Part shown: piece by piece, positions 35,868-47,486 of the stretch
Layout of the letters: each line of letters opens with the position of its first letter
Position numbering within the stretch: the stretch's first letter is position 1
Source: Malachius bipustulatus
Lineage: Eukaryota > Arthropoda > Insecta > Coleoptera > Melyridae
Direction of reading: 5' to 3'
Length of the DNA: 64,000 nucleotides
Assembly: GCA_910589415.1 (NCBI GenBank)
Contig: OU342631.1
Location: 21,638,001-21,702,000, forward strand
Notes under the pieces: generated by a model
Seen by the model: the letters and a program-made list of their open reading frames with translations, nothing else
Database searches by the model: none
What the model was told of the DNA's origin: nothing
Made by a program: the position numbers and the translations under genes

Positions 35868-38127
35868 TAGTGTATTTTTTTAACAAAAAAATACACTATT
35901 GAGGACGACATCACTTTTCGAAAATCACCCAAACTCATCAAATGTCCACCGATCATGACCCCCAGATCACGAAAAAGTGGTTTTCCAAAATTCACCTGCC
36001 CACGATATATATATATATATATTTATATATATATTTATATATATATTTATATATATATTTATATATATATTTCTCCAAAATCGCGAAATTTCGATTTTAA
36101 AAACGCTCCTGTGGCTTTATCTTTCAAGATTAGTGAACGAAATTTTGGGTCCTTGTAAAATTTGGGAATGACGTTGGATTTTCGTTGAAAAACTTTCCAA
36201 AAGTCCCATCACTTCTACAGGGTGTCCCTTCAAAATTCCAGGTATCCGGTTTTTGTCACCTCATTTCAGGTCGCAGTTTTCAATCTAGGAGACTGAAATT
36301 TTTGTGGAAGTAAGATATCCACAAGGAGTGGTCTGGTATTGCACTTGAGCAAAATCGATCGAGCCGTTTCAAAATGGCGGCCATTTTAATTTTTGGAAAA
36401 AGGACTATTTTTTGAACCCCTGTATAAGCTAGATAAAAAAAGAGTTTTATATTAAATTCACAATATTGGAAGTAAATGACTTGAAATTTAATTTCATGCA
36501 ACAAAATTTGCATTTTTTCTATTAATAAGCCAGTGGCGTGGGTAGGAAAAGGGTAAAAATGGCTAAATTTCTCCAACAATTTATGAGCACATTTTTGAAG
36601 TAATTAAACTGAAATTTTTACAGTAGACAACTATACTATAGTCCAATAAAGTCTAAAAAGTCATACGTATCGATTAAGAATACACATCCTTTTGATAGTT
36701 CGATTTATTTTGTTTCATATACGTGGTTTTTATAGTAACCGTCCAGTTTGTCTAAACACTCCATCCCGCATAAATAAGTATACGTCAACATTGGTTTTGA
36801 ATGAGAATTAAATACATAACACAGAGGATAGAATGTCATTACGTGAATAAATTTTATGTAGTTGTCAGTGGCTCTCAAACTGACGTAAACGGTTCAATTC
36901 ATTTTCCTTCAATAATTACGCTCGTTCACAACTTGACAATTAACTGTTTGACATTTTCTGGTGAAATTAAAAATATTAATTCGGACGGTTAGTAAGACGT
37001 CACATCTGACTTTTTAAAGTTAATCCTACTATAATAGACTTAAACCCTTGAGAATTTCAAAAAGTAAATAAGAAAAATGGCGGAGATATTCGATTTTTTT
37101 TTACATGATGTTTTTTATAAATTAATTTCTCTAAATTTTTAAAAACGCTCCTGTAGCTTCATCTTTCAAGATTAATGAACGAAATTTTTTACTCTTATCA
37201 ACCTTAGGGCTGACGTTTGATTTTCGTAAAAAACATTTTCCTAGAGTTGTGTTACTTCTACAGGATGTCCCTCCGAATTTCAGAAAAAAAGCCGTCCGTG
37301 AGGCACGGTTTCTGGTCGAAGTTTTCAATCTAGAGCGCTGAAATTTTTTTGGTAGTAAGATACCCTCAAGTAGTCGTCTGGTACTGTATTTGAGTAAAAT
37401 AGGTAAAGACATTCCAAAATGGCGGCCTTTTCAATTTTTGGAAAATGGCTAGATTTTGAACCCCTAAATAGGCAAGATCAAAAACTTTTAAACAAAATTA
37501 ACAAGATTGGAATAAACTTATTTGAAATTTGAGCTAATGCAGTACAATTTGCATCATTTCTATTAATAAGCCAGAGGCGTGGGTAGGAAAAGGGTAAAAA
37601 TGTCTACATTTCTATAAACATTCATGAGCTTATTTTTGAAGGAATAGAACGGAAATTTTGATAGTAGACAACTATACTAATAGCATATTTAACCTTCAAA
37701 AATTTCAAGAAGCAAATATAAAAATGGCGGAGATATATTCGAATATTTTTAAATAATGTTTATTCCTCTAAAATTTCAAACTTTCGGTTTTCAAAACTCT
37801 CCTTTCAGTTTTTTCCGAATTTATTAAAGGTAGTGTAAAAAATAGTATTTTTAAAGTAAAGTTAGCCAGTGGCGGGCATAGGAAAAGGGACAAAATTGTT
37901 AAATTTTGCCAATTTTTTTGATTTTTAAATTTAAAAATCCATTCTAAGGCACGTGTTCAAACGAAATGAAATGAAATTATCACAGAAAATTTTTCACATT
38001 AAAGCACTACGCTAACATGACATGACTATGGAAAATTTCAGAAAGCCAATAATTTAAAAAGCGGTGAAAATATTCATAATTGAATCGCATAAAAATACAC
38101 TATTTCTGCGATTGATGCGCAAGAAGG
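35868..38127 (+). repeat. P-(TA)n-X repeat, copy 1
   Basis: Three parts. P (35868-36004) opens with a perfect hairpin, TAGTGTATTTTTTT and its complement around AAC. A TA-rich array follows (36005-36070), period 12, TTTATATATATA. X (36071-38127) ends AAAAATACACTATTTCTGCG then a small TGCG/CGCA hairpin and AAGAAGG. X contains a diverged internal repeat of about 650 bp (36090 on, 37135 on, partial from about 37750) sharing CGCTCCTGTNGCTT, CAAAATGGCGGCC and AAGCCAGTGGCGTGGG words. A TA-flanked MITE is inserted at 36639-37031. P recurs at 38895 and X at 61736-63375. No ORF. Class unknown. Confidence 0.75.
36639..37031 (+). mobile_element. TA-flanked MITE (Tc1/mariner-like), copy 2
   Basis: Reverse-oriented relative of 611-1017, 393 bp, flanked by TA (36637-36638 and 37032-37033). 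The paralogous X copy at about 62.3 kb reads CTATACTAATAG at this point, i.e. the empty site with a single TA. Confidence 0.85.
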
Positions 38128-38289
38128 TTTTTTTTTCTAAGAGAACGACTCTTCTCATGTATTCAACAAACTGAAAATCCTTTTGATCATTTATGGTAAG
38201 ACCTTCAGAGACCTGTAAATTCAGAGACCTTTTTAAAAGTAGGTATTTTTTTCATATAAAATACCTCTACTCTTCAAAATACCTATGTA

Positions 38290-38567
38290 CAAAAAAGGAG
38301 CAGGCGATGGCTCATCAGTGGCTTAGGATTCACGCTACTTAGTTGCTGGGGCTACCACAGACTGCGGGTTCGAACCCCAGTCTCCCCATTGATGTTTGTG
38401 TTCGTCTATACTTACTACCTACTATTTATTTAGTAATAATATGCGTCAGAGTAGGATGGAGTTACTTTTCTAAACCCCAGATAACCGAAGTGGAGCGAGA
38501 TCGTCTTATCTACACAGTTAAGACCGATATATTTTTAAAATATCTTTAAAAAAAAGTAAAAAAAAAG
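38290..38567 (+). mobile_element. Probable tRNA-derived SINE
   Basis: Pol III-like internal promoter: A-box-like TGGCTCATCAGTGG (38308-38321) and a perfect B box GGTTCGAACCC (38367-38377), spaced as in tRNAs. A non-tRNA body follows, ending in an A-rich tail (about 38544-38567). I could not fold a complete tRNA, and no target duplication was certain. Only one copy in the window. Confidence 0.6.
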
Positions 38568-38689
38568 ATTTTCTCCAATGGCGTAGCAGGTAGGAGGCTT
38601 AAAACGATAAATGATTCCTATAACTACGTCACTGGTTTCGTTTTCGTTTGAAAAATTTATTTTACTCAAAATTTTATCCCTCTATCAAT

Positions 38690-38894
38690 ACAGGGTGGGA
38701 AATTTTTGTACTACCCACCATTGGGGTTCTCGTAAGCGGTAAGAGATACAGGCTCGGTTGAATTAGAGAGAAGTTGAACTATTTTATGCTGAATAAGATT
38801 CTGAAAAGAAATTTAGGATATTTTCAGTCGTTGCTGAAATATCCTGAAAAATCTGAAATCTCGAGATTTTTTATTTTATCCATACATATATTTT
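38690..38894. mobile_element. Left arm of a split palindromic CAGGGTG-type element
   Basis: Starts TACAGGGTGGGAAATTTTTG and contains TATTTTCAGTCGTTGCTGAA. It is the inverted counterpart of 63730-63919 and relates to 13003-13989. It breaks off at a T-run where P of the second P-(TA)n-X repeat begins; the sequence resumes at 63376. Confidence 0.75.
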
Positions 38895-39060
38895 TAGTGT
38901 ATTTTTTAACAAAAAAATACACTATTGAGGACGACATCACTTTTCGAAAATCACCCAAACTCATCAAATGTCCACCGATCATGACCCCCAGATTACGAAA
39001 AAGTGGTTTTCCAAAATTCACCTGCCCACGATATATATATATATATTTATATATATATTT
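38895..39060 (+). repeat. P segment and TA array of P-(TA)n-X copy 2
   Basis: Nearly identical to 35868-36050: hairpin TAGTGTATTTTTT..., then about 110 bp, then a (TA)n array (39031-39060). Instead of X, unit A follows directly. Confidence 0.8.
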
Positions 39061-40108
39061 ACGGTACAATTCAGGCTCCGGCCATGTAATTTTTGCGGTT
39101 TACTGGGACTCCGGCGTCACCCGGCGTCCGATATACGGATCCCCAGTGACATCTTCAATTTGAAACTGCCAAATGGTTCCTCAGGTGATGTGTAACTAGT
39201 TTTCATCGAAAAATCGAGGAGCCTGACTAAATCCATTATCTGATTGCCGTATAAGTTGTAGTTCATCGTGTATTTAGATAGAGGCGCTGCATACGATTGA
39301 GTGTATATACAAGTGGGAACCCAGAACGGTTTACTCGGCACTTGTATAAAATGTTTTAAGTAGAAAGGGTTACCTGGCACCGTTTATAAATGATACTTGG
39401 AGGATCACTGGGCGCTGTTTATAAAAATGATACTTTCAGGTTTACTCGAAGTAAAGCAGTTCATTCATACAAACACGACTATTAGCTCCTAAAACAAATT
39501 AAAAAAAATACCCACGGTCACACGGTCTACCCATATAATGCTCTTCAATTATAGGAAAACACCGATGAGGTAATAGGGTTGATATGAAAATTAATCTCTG
39601 TTATATTCAGTTTTAGATTTAAATCCACATAATTATATAACATACAATTATGTTCCTACCTAATTTTTAAAGGGCCATGTTAATAATTCAGATCAGAATG
39701 GCCAGTCGCACGTCACTACAATTTTTACATTATCACATTTCATTTTCCTTATAGTTTCATAATTTGTGGTTGGTTCTTTTCTTTTGTGGAAAAGTACTTT
39801 AGGATCTAAGTAAAACTTGCACAGAAGAATGATTTCTTTGTTTCACGCGTCCTCATAAATAAGGCGACTGTCACTCTATTGGGCTATTCGAGTAGGATAA
39901 GGAATAATTTAAAAAAATCGTCCAATAATTAATGGGCCATCTGAATGGTAATTACAGTTATGGCGAAGCAAATATCTCCCTATTACTGATGATTTCCCTA
40001 GTACTATGATCTTCCACACTATCTCCTAGTAGTTACCTATGTACATAGAATGCCTGAGTGCGACTGGCCACTGATCTGAATAATGACCAAAAAATGTATT
40101 TTCGAATA
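39061..40108. other. First kilobase of unit A, no gene recognised
   Basis: Slightly GC-richer start. An 87-codon minus-strand frame (39117-39380) is open in both units, and the one difference I saw inside it is synonymous. Its upstream side shows short imperfect repeats with GTATCATTTATAAAC, so it is more likely non-coding. Confidence 0.4.
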
Positions 40109-41522
40109 TACAAGGTGTTTCTAAAAGAAGTACCGCAAGTTGGAGGGCGTGTAGATGAAGCTTAGATATTAAGAAAATTCAAATAATTTTTTTTCCAAAA
40201 ATGTTTTTCAACCGAGATACAGGGTGTCGAAAAAATTTATTATTTTAAGTTTTTGACGATATCTTAGGAACTGTTTGAGATACAGAACCCAGCTTTTGTA
40301 CACATCTTGTCATTAATATTATCTACGTAAAGAGGGAAAAATAAAAAAAAAATATGTGGCAGTGAAACAATTGTATAAAAAATATCAAAAACACTATGTT
40401 AAAAGGGCTATTAGCCCTGATGTTATTAATAGTTATACAAGGTGTGCTTCATGTCCAAAAAGGCTCCCTTTTCGAGATGCATACCACAAAAGGAGGTCAA
40501 CTATAGCGGATAATAATTATAGTTTTACAAACATTAACGTACCGGGTGTTCCTGTTTTTGATGTCACGCGTTACTTTTTACTACGGAACTTTTTTGTCCC
40601 CACGCCACTGATTGATTCTGTATTTTTTATTCAAAGGCTAAAGTATTCCTAAACTTTTTGCTCTTTTATAAAAGAATCGTACTTGCATCGTTTTCCCGTA
40701 ATTAATTCTTCATTATGGATCTATACTACTGAAAATGTATTTCTGAAAATTTCTTTGTTAATTTAAATAATAATTTCAACAACAACTTTCCACCACAGAT
40801 TCCTGGTTGTGTCAAATTGTACCGATTTAACTGAAATTATTTATGCCTAAAATGGCACTTTTTTCAAGATACAGCTCTTACAAAATAAATTTGGAAAATA
40901 CACATTTTTCAAAATACCGAAGTAAATAAAACATAATTAAATGAGAAAATTTAGTTTCACCGCCTACTACGATTATTCTCAAGGTCAATAAATGTGAATA
41001 AAGTCATTTCTGTGAAATAAAAATTAATTTTTTTAAATAAAATGAGATTTTCACAAAATACGTTTTCGTGGTGTGTAAGTCCATCATTAAATTTAATTAT
41101 GGGAAAACCATGCAAGATACAAAACTTTAATAACAAGGCAAAAAGTTTGGTAATACTTACGCCTTTGGATAAAAAATATAGAATCAACCAGTGGCGTACG
41201 ACTAAAAATTCTAGGGTAAAAAATGAGACGTGACATCAAAAAGAGGAACAGCCTGTATATCAATGTTTGTAAAACTACTCCAGTCTATTGCTATTAACAA
41301 TAGTAGTAGGCGGAGCCATTTTGAAATTTCTCAGTTAATTTATTTTTGACTTCTTCTGGAAAACGTATATTTGGTTGACCCCATTATTTTAACGACTGTA
41401 TCTTGAAAAAGGTGCATTTTTGGACATAGATAATTTTGGTAAATCGGCATATTTTTTACTCGGGAGTCTATGGTAGAACCGAGGGTAGAACGTTGGTGGT
41501 ACCTTTTTAGCGACAGCCTGTA
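40109..41522. mobile_element. TACA...TGTA-ended element, about 1.4 kb (unit A)
   Basis: The left end TACAAGGTGTTTCTAAAAG faces CTAAAAAGGTACC-type sequence in the reverse complement of the right end (CTTTTTAGCGACAGCCTGTA), an imperfect TIR of about 28 bp with TA borders. Internal ATACAGGGTGTCG and CAGCCTGTATA motifs suggest nested or composite ends. No transposase recognised. The unit B copy is 49003-50413. Confidence 0.55.
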
Positions 41523-41789
41523 TAGCAGTGAGAAAATTCATTTTTTACTTATGAAATTAGGTATCTGGGCAATTTATATTTTTAAACAGTGAATTCTATT
41601 TAAGAGGGACCTTATAGAAAGTGACCCTATTAAAAATTACACCCCCATGTTGTCTTGTTGTCTTGTAGCTTCGAAGTCATTTTTGATTTTCAGTAATAGT
41701 ACATGTCATTTACTTTACAATACGACTAATCGGAAAAACCGGTTTTTGTTTAATTATACCCGAGTAATTCAAAATGAGCGTTGCTCAGG

Positions 41790-43182
41790 CGGCGTTTCTC
41801 AATTGGGCGAATTTACCTGAGTGACCTTTCGACACGACGGGGGTTCTTATAATCCTACAGCTCAATTGGGGTAAGGAATTTTTAAATACCGTTGAGTTAT
41901 TTGCATGCATGCATGCATGGCCACGTTGCCAGATTTTACAGAAATTCCGATTTTCTACATTAAATAAAATTTATTATTATATTATATAAATTATATTATA
42001 TATATTATTATAAAATGTATTATTTTTTTTTAAGTTCTATCAAATACATCATCAAGCCCTTAGTGCATTTACAATTATTTTATACTATAGGTACCTATAC
42101 CTACAGCAGAAACATGAAACATTAATAGAAAAGTAAACGTCGCTGCTATACCTAATCAAATAATCCATAAAAAGCAATCAATTACTTGAATTGATTTATC
42201 ATAAATTTATCATAATTTTCAATTGACTAAGTTATTGCCTTTGAGAAAATCATGATAAGTTTTCACGATGTTTTCAATTTCATGTTGCAATAATAATTAT
42301 ACTTTAGAAAAGTATTTGTTTGCAGAAGTCATTCAGTTTGTTTCAAATTTCTTATTTTTTGTTTACACATTTGAAAGTGCTGTGAGAAAATACCATTGCA
42401 ATGAAATACGTTTAGTACCTAAGGTACTCCACCGGAAGGATAGAAATAATAGAAAGTTGTGTTAGAACACCCTAATAGTGAAAACTGTTTCCTAATTTTC
42501 ACGAAAACGATCGATTGAACGATTCGATTGCATACTTAATAATAATTAATATAGCAAAAAATACTTTTGTTTTAATTCTTGAAAAATTATTCATTTAATA
42601 TTTCTCTGTCAAATAATTAGGGAATTCAATATTTAAAATTAATCATTTCAACATATGAAAATTCCTTATCCTATAGGTATGCGATAATAGAATTAACACA
42701 TTTTTTGTATGGGAGAGGATGATTAATATACCTATATGCGCTTTAGTTTAAAATAAATGTGTATTAGAGAGAAGTTTAATTTTTAAATTTTATTGATTAG
42801 AAGTAGTAAATTCCAGAGATATTTGGCATTGGAATTGCTTAGATTTGAAAACATGGTGAGTTTTCAGTAGAAAATATGGAAAACACGAAAGGTCGTGATT
42901 TTCTTACTAAACAATAAATCATAATTCGTTAATACTATTCAACAATCCCTTGAATATATAGTAAATGATAAAAAACTTTTTTCAATTGCCACCCTTTAGT
43001 CTCGAACAAGTAGCAGTTATTGAAAATAAATCTGGCAACACTGCTATGTATATGGGCAAGGCCGCACATGTATTTCTTGTCTGTCCACTTATCTCTTATA
43101 ATCCCCTAGTTTCTCGTTTCTCGCCCAATTGACCCCTGGGATTAGTGAATAACAAAATCCTTCGCCCAATTCGGTATCGCCC
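41790..43182. mobile_element. 8-bp-TSD DNA transposon, copy 2 (unit A)
   Basis: Same family as 2865-4334, flanked by a different perfect 8-bp repeat, TGCTCAGG (41782-41789 and 43183-43190), which confirms both borders. 1393 bp, with ends CGGCGTTTCTC and TATCGCCC. Includes a (GCAT)n run near 41902 and a long AT tract near 41970. No transposase. Confidence 0.9.
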
Positions 43183-43190
43183 TGCTCAGG

Positions 43191-43735
43191 TATTGCTGAC
43201 TTCGTTGTTATTGGAGCTATGAAGTCCGTATCCTAAGTTCCATCAATTTTTTCGGGACCGAAGCGGAGCGAAATAGAAGTGCTGGGTGGGTAAGAAGCAA
43301 AAGCAGCTATTGCAAACTAATATTAGGGTCACAACTAAGGCCTCTTTGATACTACGGTCGAATTGCTATTTTTTCTTCACTTTCAGGGCCAGGAATATCT
43401 TCGAAATTAACAGTAGCACGATTATTATTTTGATATTTGAATTTATTTTGCATTTGCATTCCAAAAAGCATGACATCAGTCCCTATATAGTCTGAATACG
43501 ATATTAGAAAGCTATATCCGGTGCCAATCCTGCTCCTGTAGGCTTCGAGGCAGTTGGCCTTGTCGTCAAGTTATTACTTCCGAGACCCGGCGTATTTATT
43601 ATGTGATTATCCCCGATTCTAGCCAGACCGCACTCGCAAATTCGATTTTTAGTGCCGTTTTTTTTAGCTAATCATGGATTTGCAAAGCAAATGAATACCT
43701 TCCTGGTGTTACTATTGGTACGTCCTCCACCCCTA
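43191..43735. other. Unit A spacer, no gene seen
   Basis: Moderately AT-rich, no domain-bearing ORF. Confidence 0.4.
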
Positions 43736-44291
43736 TACAGGGTGTTCTACAAGCTCTATGACAAACTTTGACAGATGGTAGGTTGCTTGATTTTAAACAT
43801 ATTTTTTTAATAAACATGGGTCCGATTCGTTTTTGTTTAGAAGTTACAAGCATTTAAAAAATCGTAATTTTTCAAGTTCAAGGCCCTGTAAAAGGAAAAC
43901 GGTTCAAGATAGAGAAAAACGGCTTACATGTCCCTGTTTTAACTTTTCATGTACTATCCAATGATGTAGATGAAATGTTTATACAGGGTGATAAAAAATT
44001 TGAAAAAATCTGAGATTTCTCCACATTTAAAAAAATCAAAGAAAGTACAAATGTTTCTATACCATAGGATAGTCCATAAAAAGTTAAAATATGGACATGT
44101 AAGTCGTTTTTCTCTATCTTGAACCGTTTTCCTTTTACAGGGCCTTGAACTTGAAAAATTACGATTTTTTAAATGCTTGTAACTTCTAAACAAAAACGAA
44201 TCGGACCCATGTTTATTAAAAAAAATATGTTTAAAATCAAACAACCTACCATCTGTCAAAGTTTGTCATAGAGCTTGTAGAACACCCTGTA
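43736..44291. mobile_element. Palindromic CAGGGTG-type element (unit A, intact)
   Basis: TACAGGGTGTTCTACAAGCT at the left and its complement at the right, with arms that run almost to a central TTTATACAGGGTGATAAAAA hinge. TA at both borders. In unit B this element is the target of the Gypsy insertion; here the site is empty (CAAAGAAAGTAC near 44045). Confidence 0.85.
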
Positions 44292-44344
44292 TAGGTGCCT
44301 TAGTGAAACTGTAGGATACCCGGATGGTTGATACCCTAATAGGA

Positions 44345-44790
44345 TAATGACCAAAAAATTTATTGGGGAGCCCTGCATATTACATTTTCATATTTTCTGA
44401 TAAAAAGCGAATTAAAAAGAATCACACTGTGTGTGTTTAAAATAATGATTGTGAGTTATAAACAAGTGAAAATCGTCATTTTTCGATTTTCAAAACAATT
44501 CACACCAAAAACGGCTCAAGATTTTGGAAAATGTCTTACATGTTCCTATCTTAACTTTTCGTATCGTTTATAGTGTGTAGTTGAAATTTTTATACAGGGT
44601 GATGACAAATCTGATAAATTTCAATTTCATTCACACAATGGGATACCACATGAAAACTTAAACCAGGGACATGTAAGCCATTTTCCTATATCTTGAGCCA
44701 TTTCCACTGTAACTTGCTTTGAAAATGTAAGAATGATGGCTCTCCTAAGCTGCAAAACAACAAGTTAATATAGGGTGTAATTTTTAAATG
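44345..44790. mobile_element. Diverged half of a CAGGGTG-type palindrome
   Basis: Carries TTATAAACAAGTGAAAATCG, AAAAACGGCTCAAGAT and the TTTTTATACAGGGTGATGAC hinge, like 7487-8279 and 43736-44291, with weak inverted symmetry. Outer ends unclear. Confidence 0.5.
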
Positions 44791-45393
44791 CCATTCCTCA
44801 TGGCCAGTCTTAATAAGAAATTCTTTATGCATGTAGTTTAGAAGTTGTTAACGCTTACGTGTCATTTCATTAATTTAAGTTGAATCTGGCAATAATGTGC
44901 TTTTTATCTAAATACTGGAGAACATAAACAGTCCAAGCAAATTATTGGTTATTTTATTACTTCTGACACTTGGGCTTTACCACAGCCATAAGATATTTAT
45001 TTATATATATTTATTTATTTATTTATTGGTTATTACCTATCTGAATAATTATTGAAAGTCTCATTTTAAGCTTTCATTTTTTATTTCATTTTTTTCAATC
45101 ACACCTTACTTAGAATTAATTTTGTGTCTTAAAACTGCCACTCAAACTCAATACTTTTCCACTAAAAATTGAAATCGGGAGACTTCAATAAATACATAGA
45201 TACTAACAAAAAATTTAGATTTGCATCTAAATATCATCAATACTTAGGGAAGCATTAATGAAGTACCTTGTCAAATTTCAGGTTACCATTCCTTAGCCAA
45301 TTTTATTTTTATATTAGAAGGTTCAATGAACAAAATGTCCGAAATAGCTTAATTTTGACAGTGCAGTGTGTTGACATTTATGAGAAAATCCTC
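44791..45393. other. Unit A AT-rich spacer, no gene seen
   Basis: Contains a TTTATTTATATATATTTATT run near 45000. No gene. Confidence 0.4.
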
Positions 45394-45705
45394 TTCATTC
45401 TCCCCTTTACGAAATTGTAACTTTCTGTCTTGATAAGACAACCGAAAACGAAAGTAAAACATCCTACAAATAATTATTATTGTATGTTTCAGAAAGATTT
45501 ACTGGAATTTTTTATTGTAGTTTTACATTTAATTTTCCTTCTAAATAAACGTTAATCAAACTGACATTTCTACTTTTCCGTCCAGGGCACGAAGGTTTTT
45601 CATAGCTAGCAACCACCTAGCAACCTATCACCTAGTATGTTTTACTTTCGCTTTCGGTTGTCTTATCAAGACAGAAAGTTACAATTTCGTAAAGGGGAGA
45701 ATGAA
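45394..45705. mobile_element. Foldback MITE, about 310 bp (unit A)
   Basis: TIR of about 65 bp: TTCATTCTCCCCTTTACGAA with TTTCTGTCTTGATAAGACAA at the left and the complement at the right. The interior has repeated CTAGCAACCACCTAGCAACC. The unit B copy is 59193-59504. No ORF. Confidence 0.75.
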
Positions 45706-46801
45706 AATAACTATTTTTTGTAATAATAACTTTGATACCAACCAAGATATATTTGTAAAACCTGTTGGTAGACATTTTTTCTAAAATAACACGTATACGA
45801 CTGGAAAAATTTGATTTCTTACTATATCATTTTAGGTTTCAAACGAAGCACAACTTTTTATGAAGAATAACTTTTTTCACTAAAATGGATAATAATAGCT
45901 ATTTATGATATTAATATTAAAAGTGAAGTTTTATGTTGTGAGTGGAAAGGTTTGTGAAATGAGCGAAGCGTAGCGGATCGAATTGAACAATTTCACGAAC
46001 AAAATAAAATCACTTTTAAGACGAATATCATACAATGTTTTTTTGTAAAACTGCCCTGTTTTGATAATAAAATAGATGAATTTAGAATGACACACTGAAC
46101 TTCAAATTGCATTTTAAAATATTCAGATAAGTACAAGTGTACTTATCATAGCAACCACAGCAACCGTTGCCTACGCTATGGTTACTAACAAATGTGTATA
46201 TACAAATAAAAAAGACGCTATAATAATTATTATTAATTGCAATTTCTGAACAATTATTATTGTCTTGTGTTCTTGACTAGGTATTTATTTTTTATTAATA
46301 TGTGTGCCAGTAATAAAAAGAATATGAAAAAATCTTATCACCTATAATTTTGTCTGATTTCATCATGAGAAAATGTAGTTTAAAAAGAGAATGTACAGAA
46401 AAAGCAGGTAGAAATATTTTTAACACTAGTGTTAAAAGTATTTTTAACACGCTTCCATGTAAACAATCACTTTTAACACTGTCAGCTGTCGTTAAAAGTG
46501 TGACTTTTAATGGTTGTTGCACAAAAAAAGTTTCCCATCTGACTCCTACTTACGTAGACGCACTGTATAATAGGGATTATGAATGTGGCAAAATTACATT
46601 GAACAAAAAAAAGCATGTCTATTTTTTGGGCAAATAAAAGTGCAATTTAGGAAGATTTTGAAATAATTTCATGTTTAAGATTGAATCTATAAAGATGTAA
46701 AATGACAGATTCCAATTGTTTCCAATTTTTTTTACAGATTAGTTTATCCCACGTATTATTTTTCTTAATCCTGCCTAAATAACGTACTTCTCACTTCCTT
46801 A
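45706..46801. other. Unit A spacer with TTAACAC dyads
   Basis: No gene called. 46415-46505 has repeated TTTTAACAC / GTGTTAAAA words in both orientations, including the perfect dyad TTAACACTAGTGTTAA. The 95-codon frame across it (46350-46637) owes much of its length to these repeats. Confidence 0.45.
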
Positions 46802-47486
46802 TACAGGCTGTCCCGTATCGTTATGTTCAAATTTTGTGAGCTTATTCCTAAGTCTAAAAAACCCAAAAGTGGCAGGTCTATCTGCATTCGTTACGAAGTT
46901 AGAGGCCTAAGAAAATAATGTCTAGTAAATAGCAGATTTAACTTTGAAAACCACATAAAACTTGTTTTATTGACCAAATCTTTAGTTTATTATGTGTTAA
47001 AAATGTCCTATTCCTTGCTGAATATAAACTTGTGCTCGGAGGCCTATTGCAGAAGTAACAGTTCTAATTTCTCGTCTTTTTTCGCGATCGATCTCTTGAC
47101 CGGCATGCTGAATACGATCCAATAATAATTGCTTTTTGGAATTTAAGAGGGAATTTAGTTACAAACGCCATTTCCGAAATGCTGGTGTCCCATTTATTTG
47201 AATCCAAATGCCATTTTGTATGAGCAAGAGAACCTCTTCTAATGTTTATTTTGGTGACATTTACTCATGTCGCCACCATAACAATAAATTATTAATCTAA
47301 ACCACAACACATGTGGTTGTGTGGTTTTCAAAGTTGAATATTTGTTATTTACTAGTCATAATTTTCTTAGGCCTGTAACTTCGTAACGAGTAAAGATAGA
47401 CCTGCCACTTTTGGGTTTTTTGGGCTCAAAATTAAGCCTACTATATGCTCAAAAAATTTTAACATAACGATACGGGACACCCTGTA
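46802..47486 (-). mobile_element. CAGGGTG-type element with transposase C-terminus (unit A)
   Basis: The left end TACAGGCTGTCCCGTATCG and right end CGATACGGGACACCCTGTA lie on inverted arms of about 160 bp. The centre holds the decayed end of a transposase gene on the minus strand. The unit B copy is 60601-61285. Confidence 0.85.
46997..47116 (-). pseudogene. Transposase C-terminal fragment (unit A)
   Basis: The last 39 codons plus stop of a minus-strand frame: DREKRREIRTV, then LRAQVYIQQGIGHF and TAA. The pattern of basic helix, R-x3-YIQ and G-x-HF before the stop is that seen at the C-terminus of mariner-like transposases. Upstream homology is broken by stops and frameshifts. Recognised by pattern, not by search. 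Confidence 0.6.

Noticed and set aside
35955..36171. Frames with an IYIYIF repeat
   Set aside because: Translation of the TA microsatellite.
35868..38127. Helitron interpretation of the P-(TA)n-X repeat
   Set aside because: It has a small 3' hairpin, but neither a TC start nor a CTRR end, and flanks do not show A/T insertion.
38300..38390. Functional tRNA gene
   Set aside because: B box is perfect, but I could not pair acceptor and anticodon stems convincingly; the SINE explanation with A-rich tail fits better.
39117..39380. 87-codon minus-strand frame, same in unit B (48011-48274)
   Set aside because: No domain recognised, upstream repeats unlike coding DNA, and identity between units only reflects the duplication.
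46350..46637. 95-codon plus-strand frame, also in unit B
   Set aside because: Runs through the TTAACAC dyad cluster, no recognisable domain, no start context or splice evidence.
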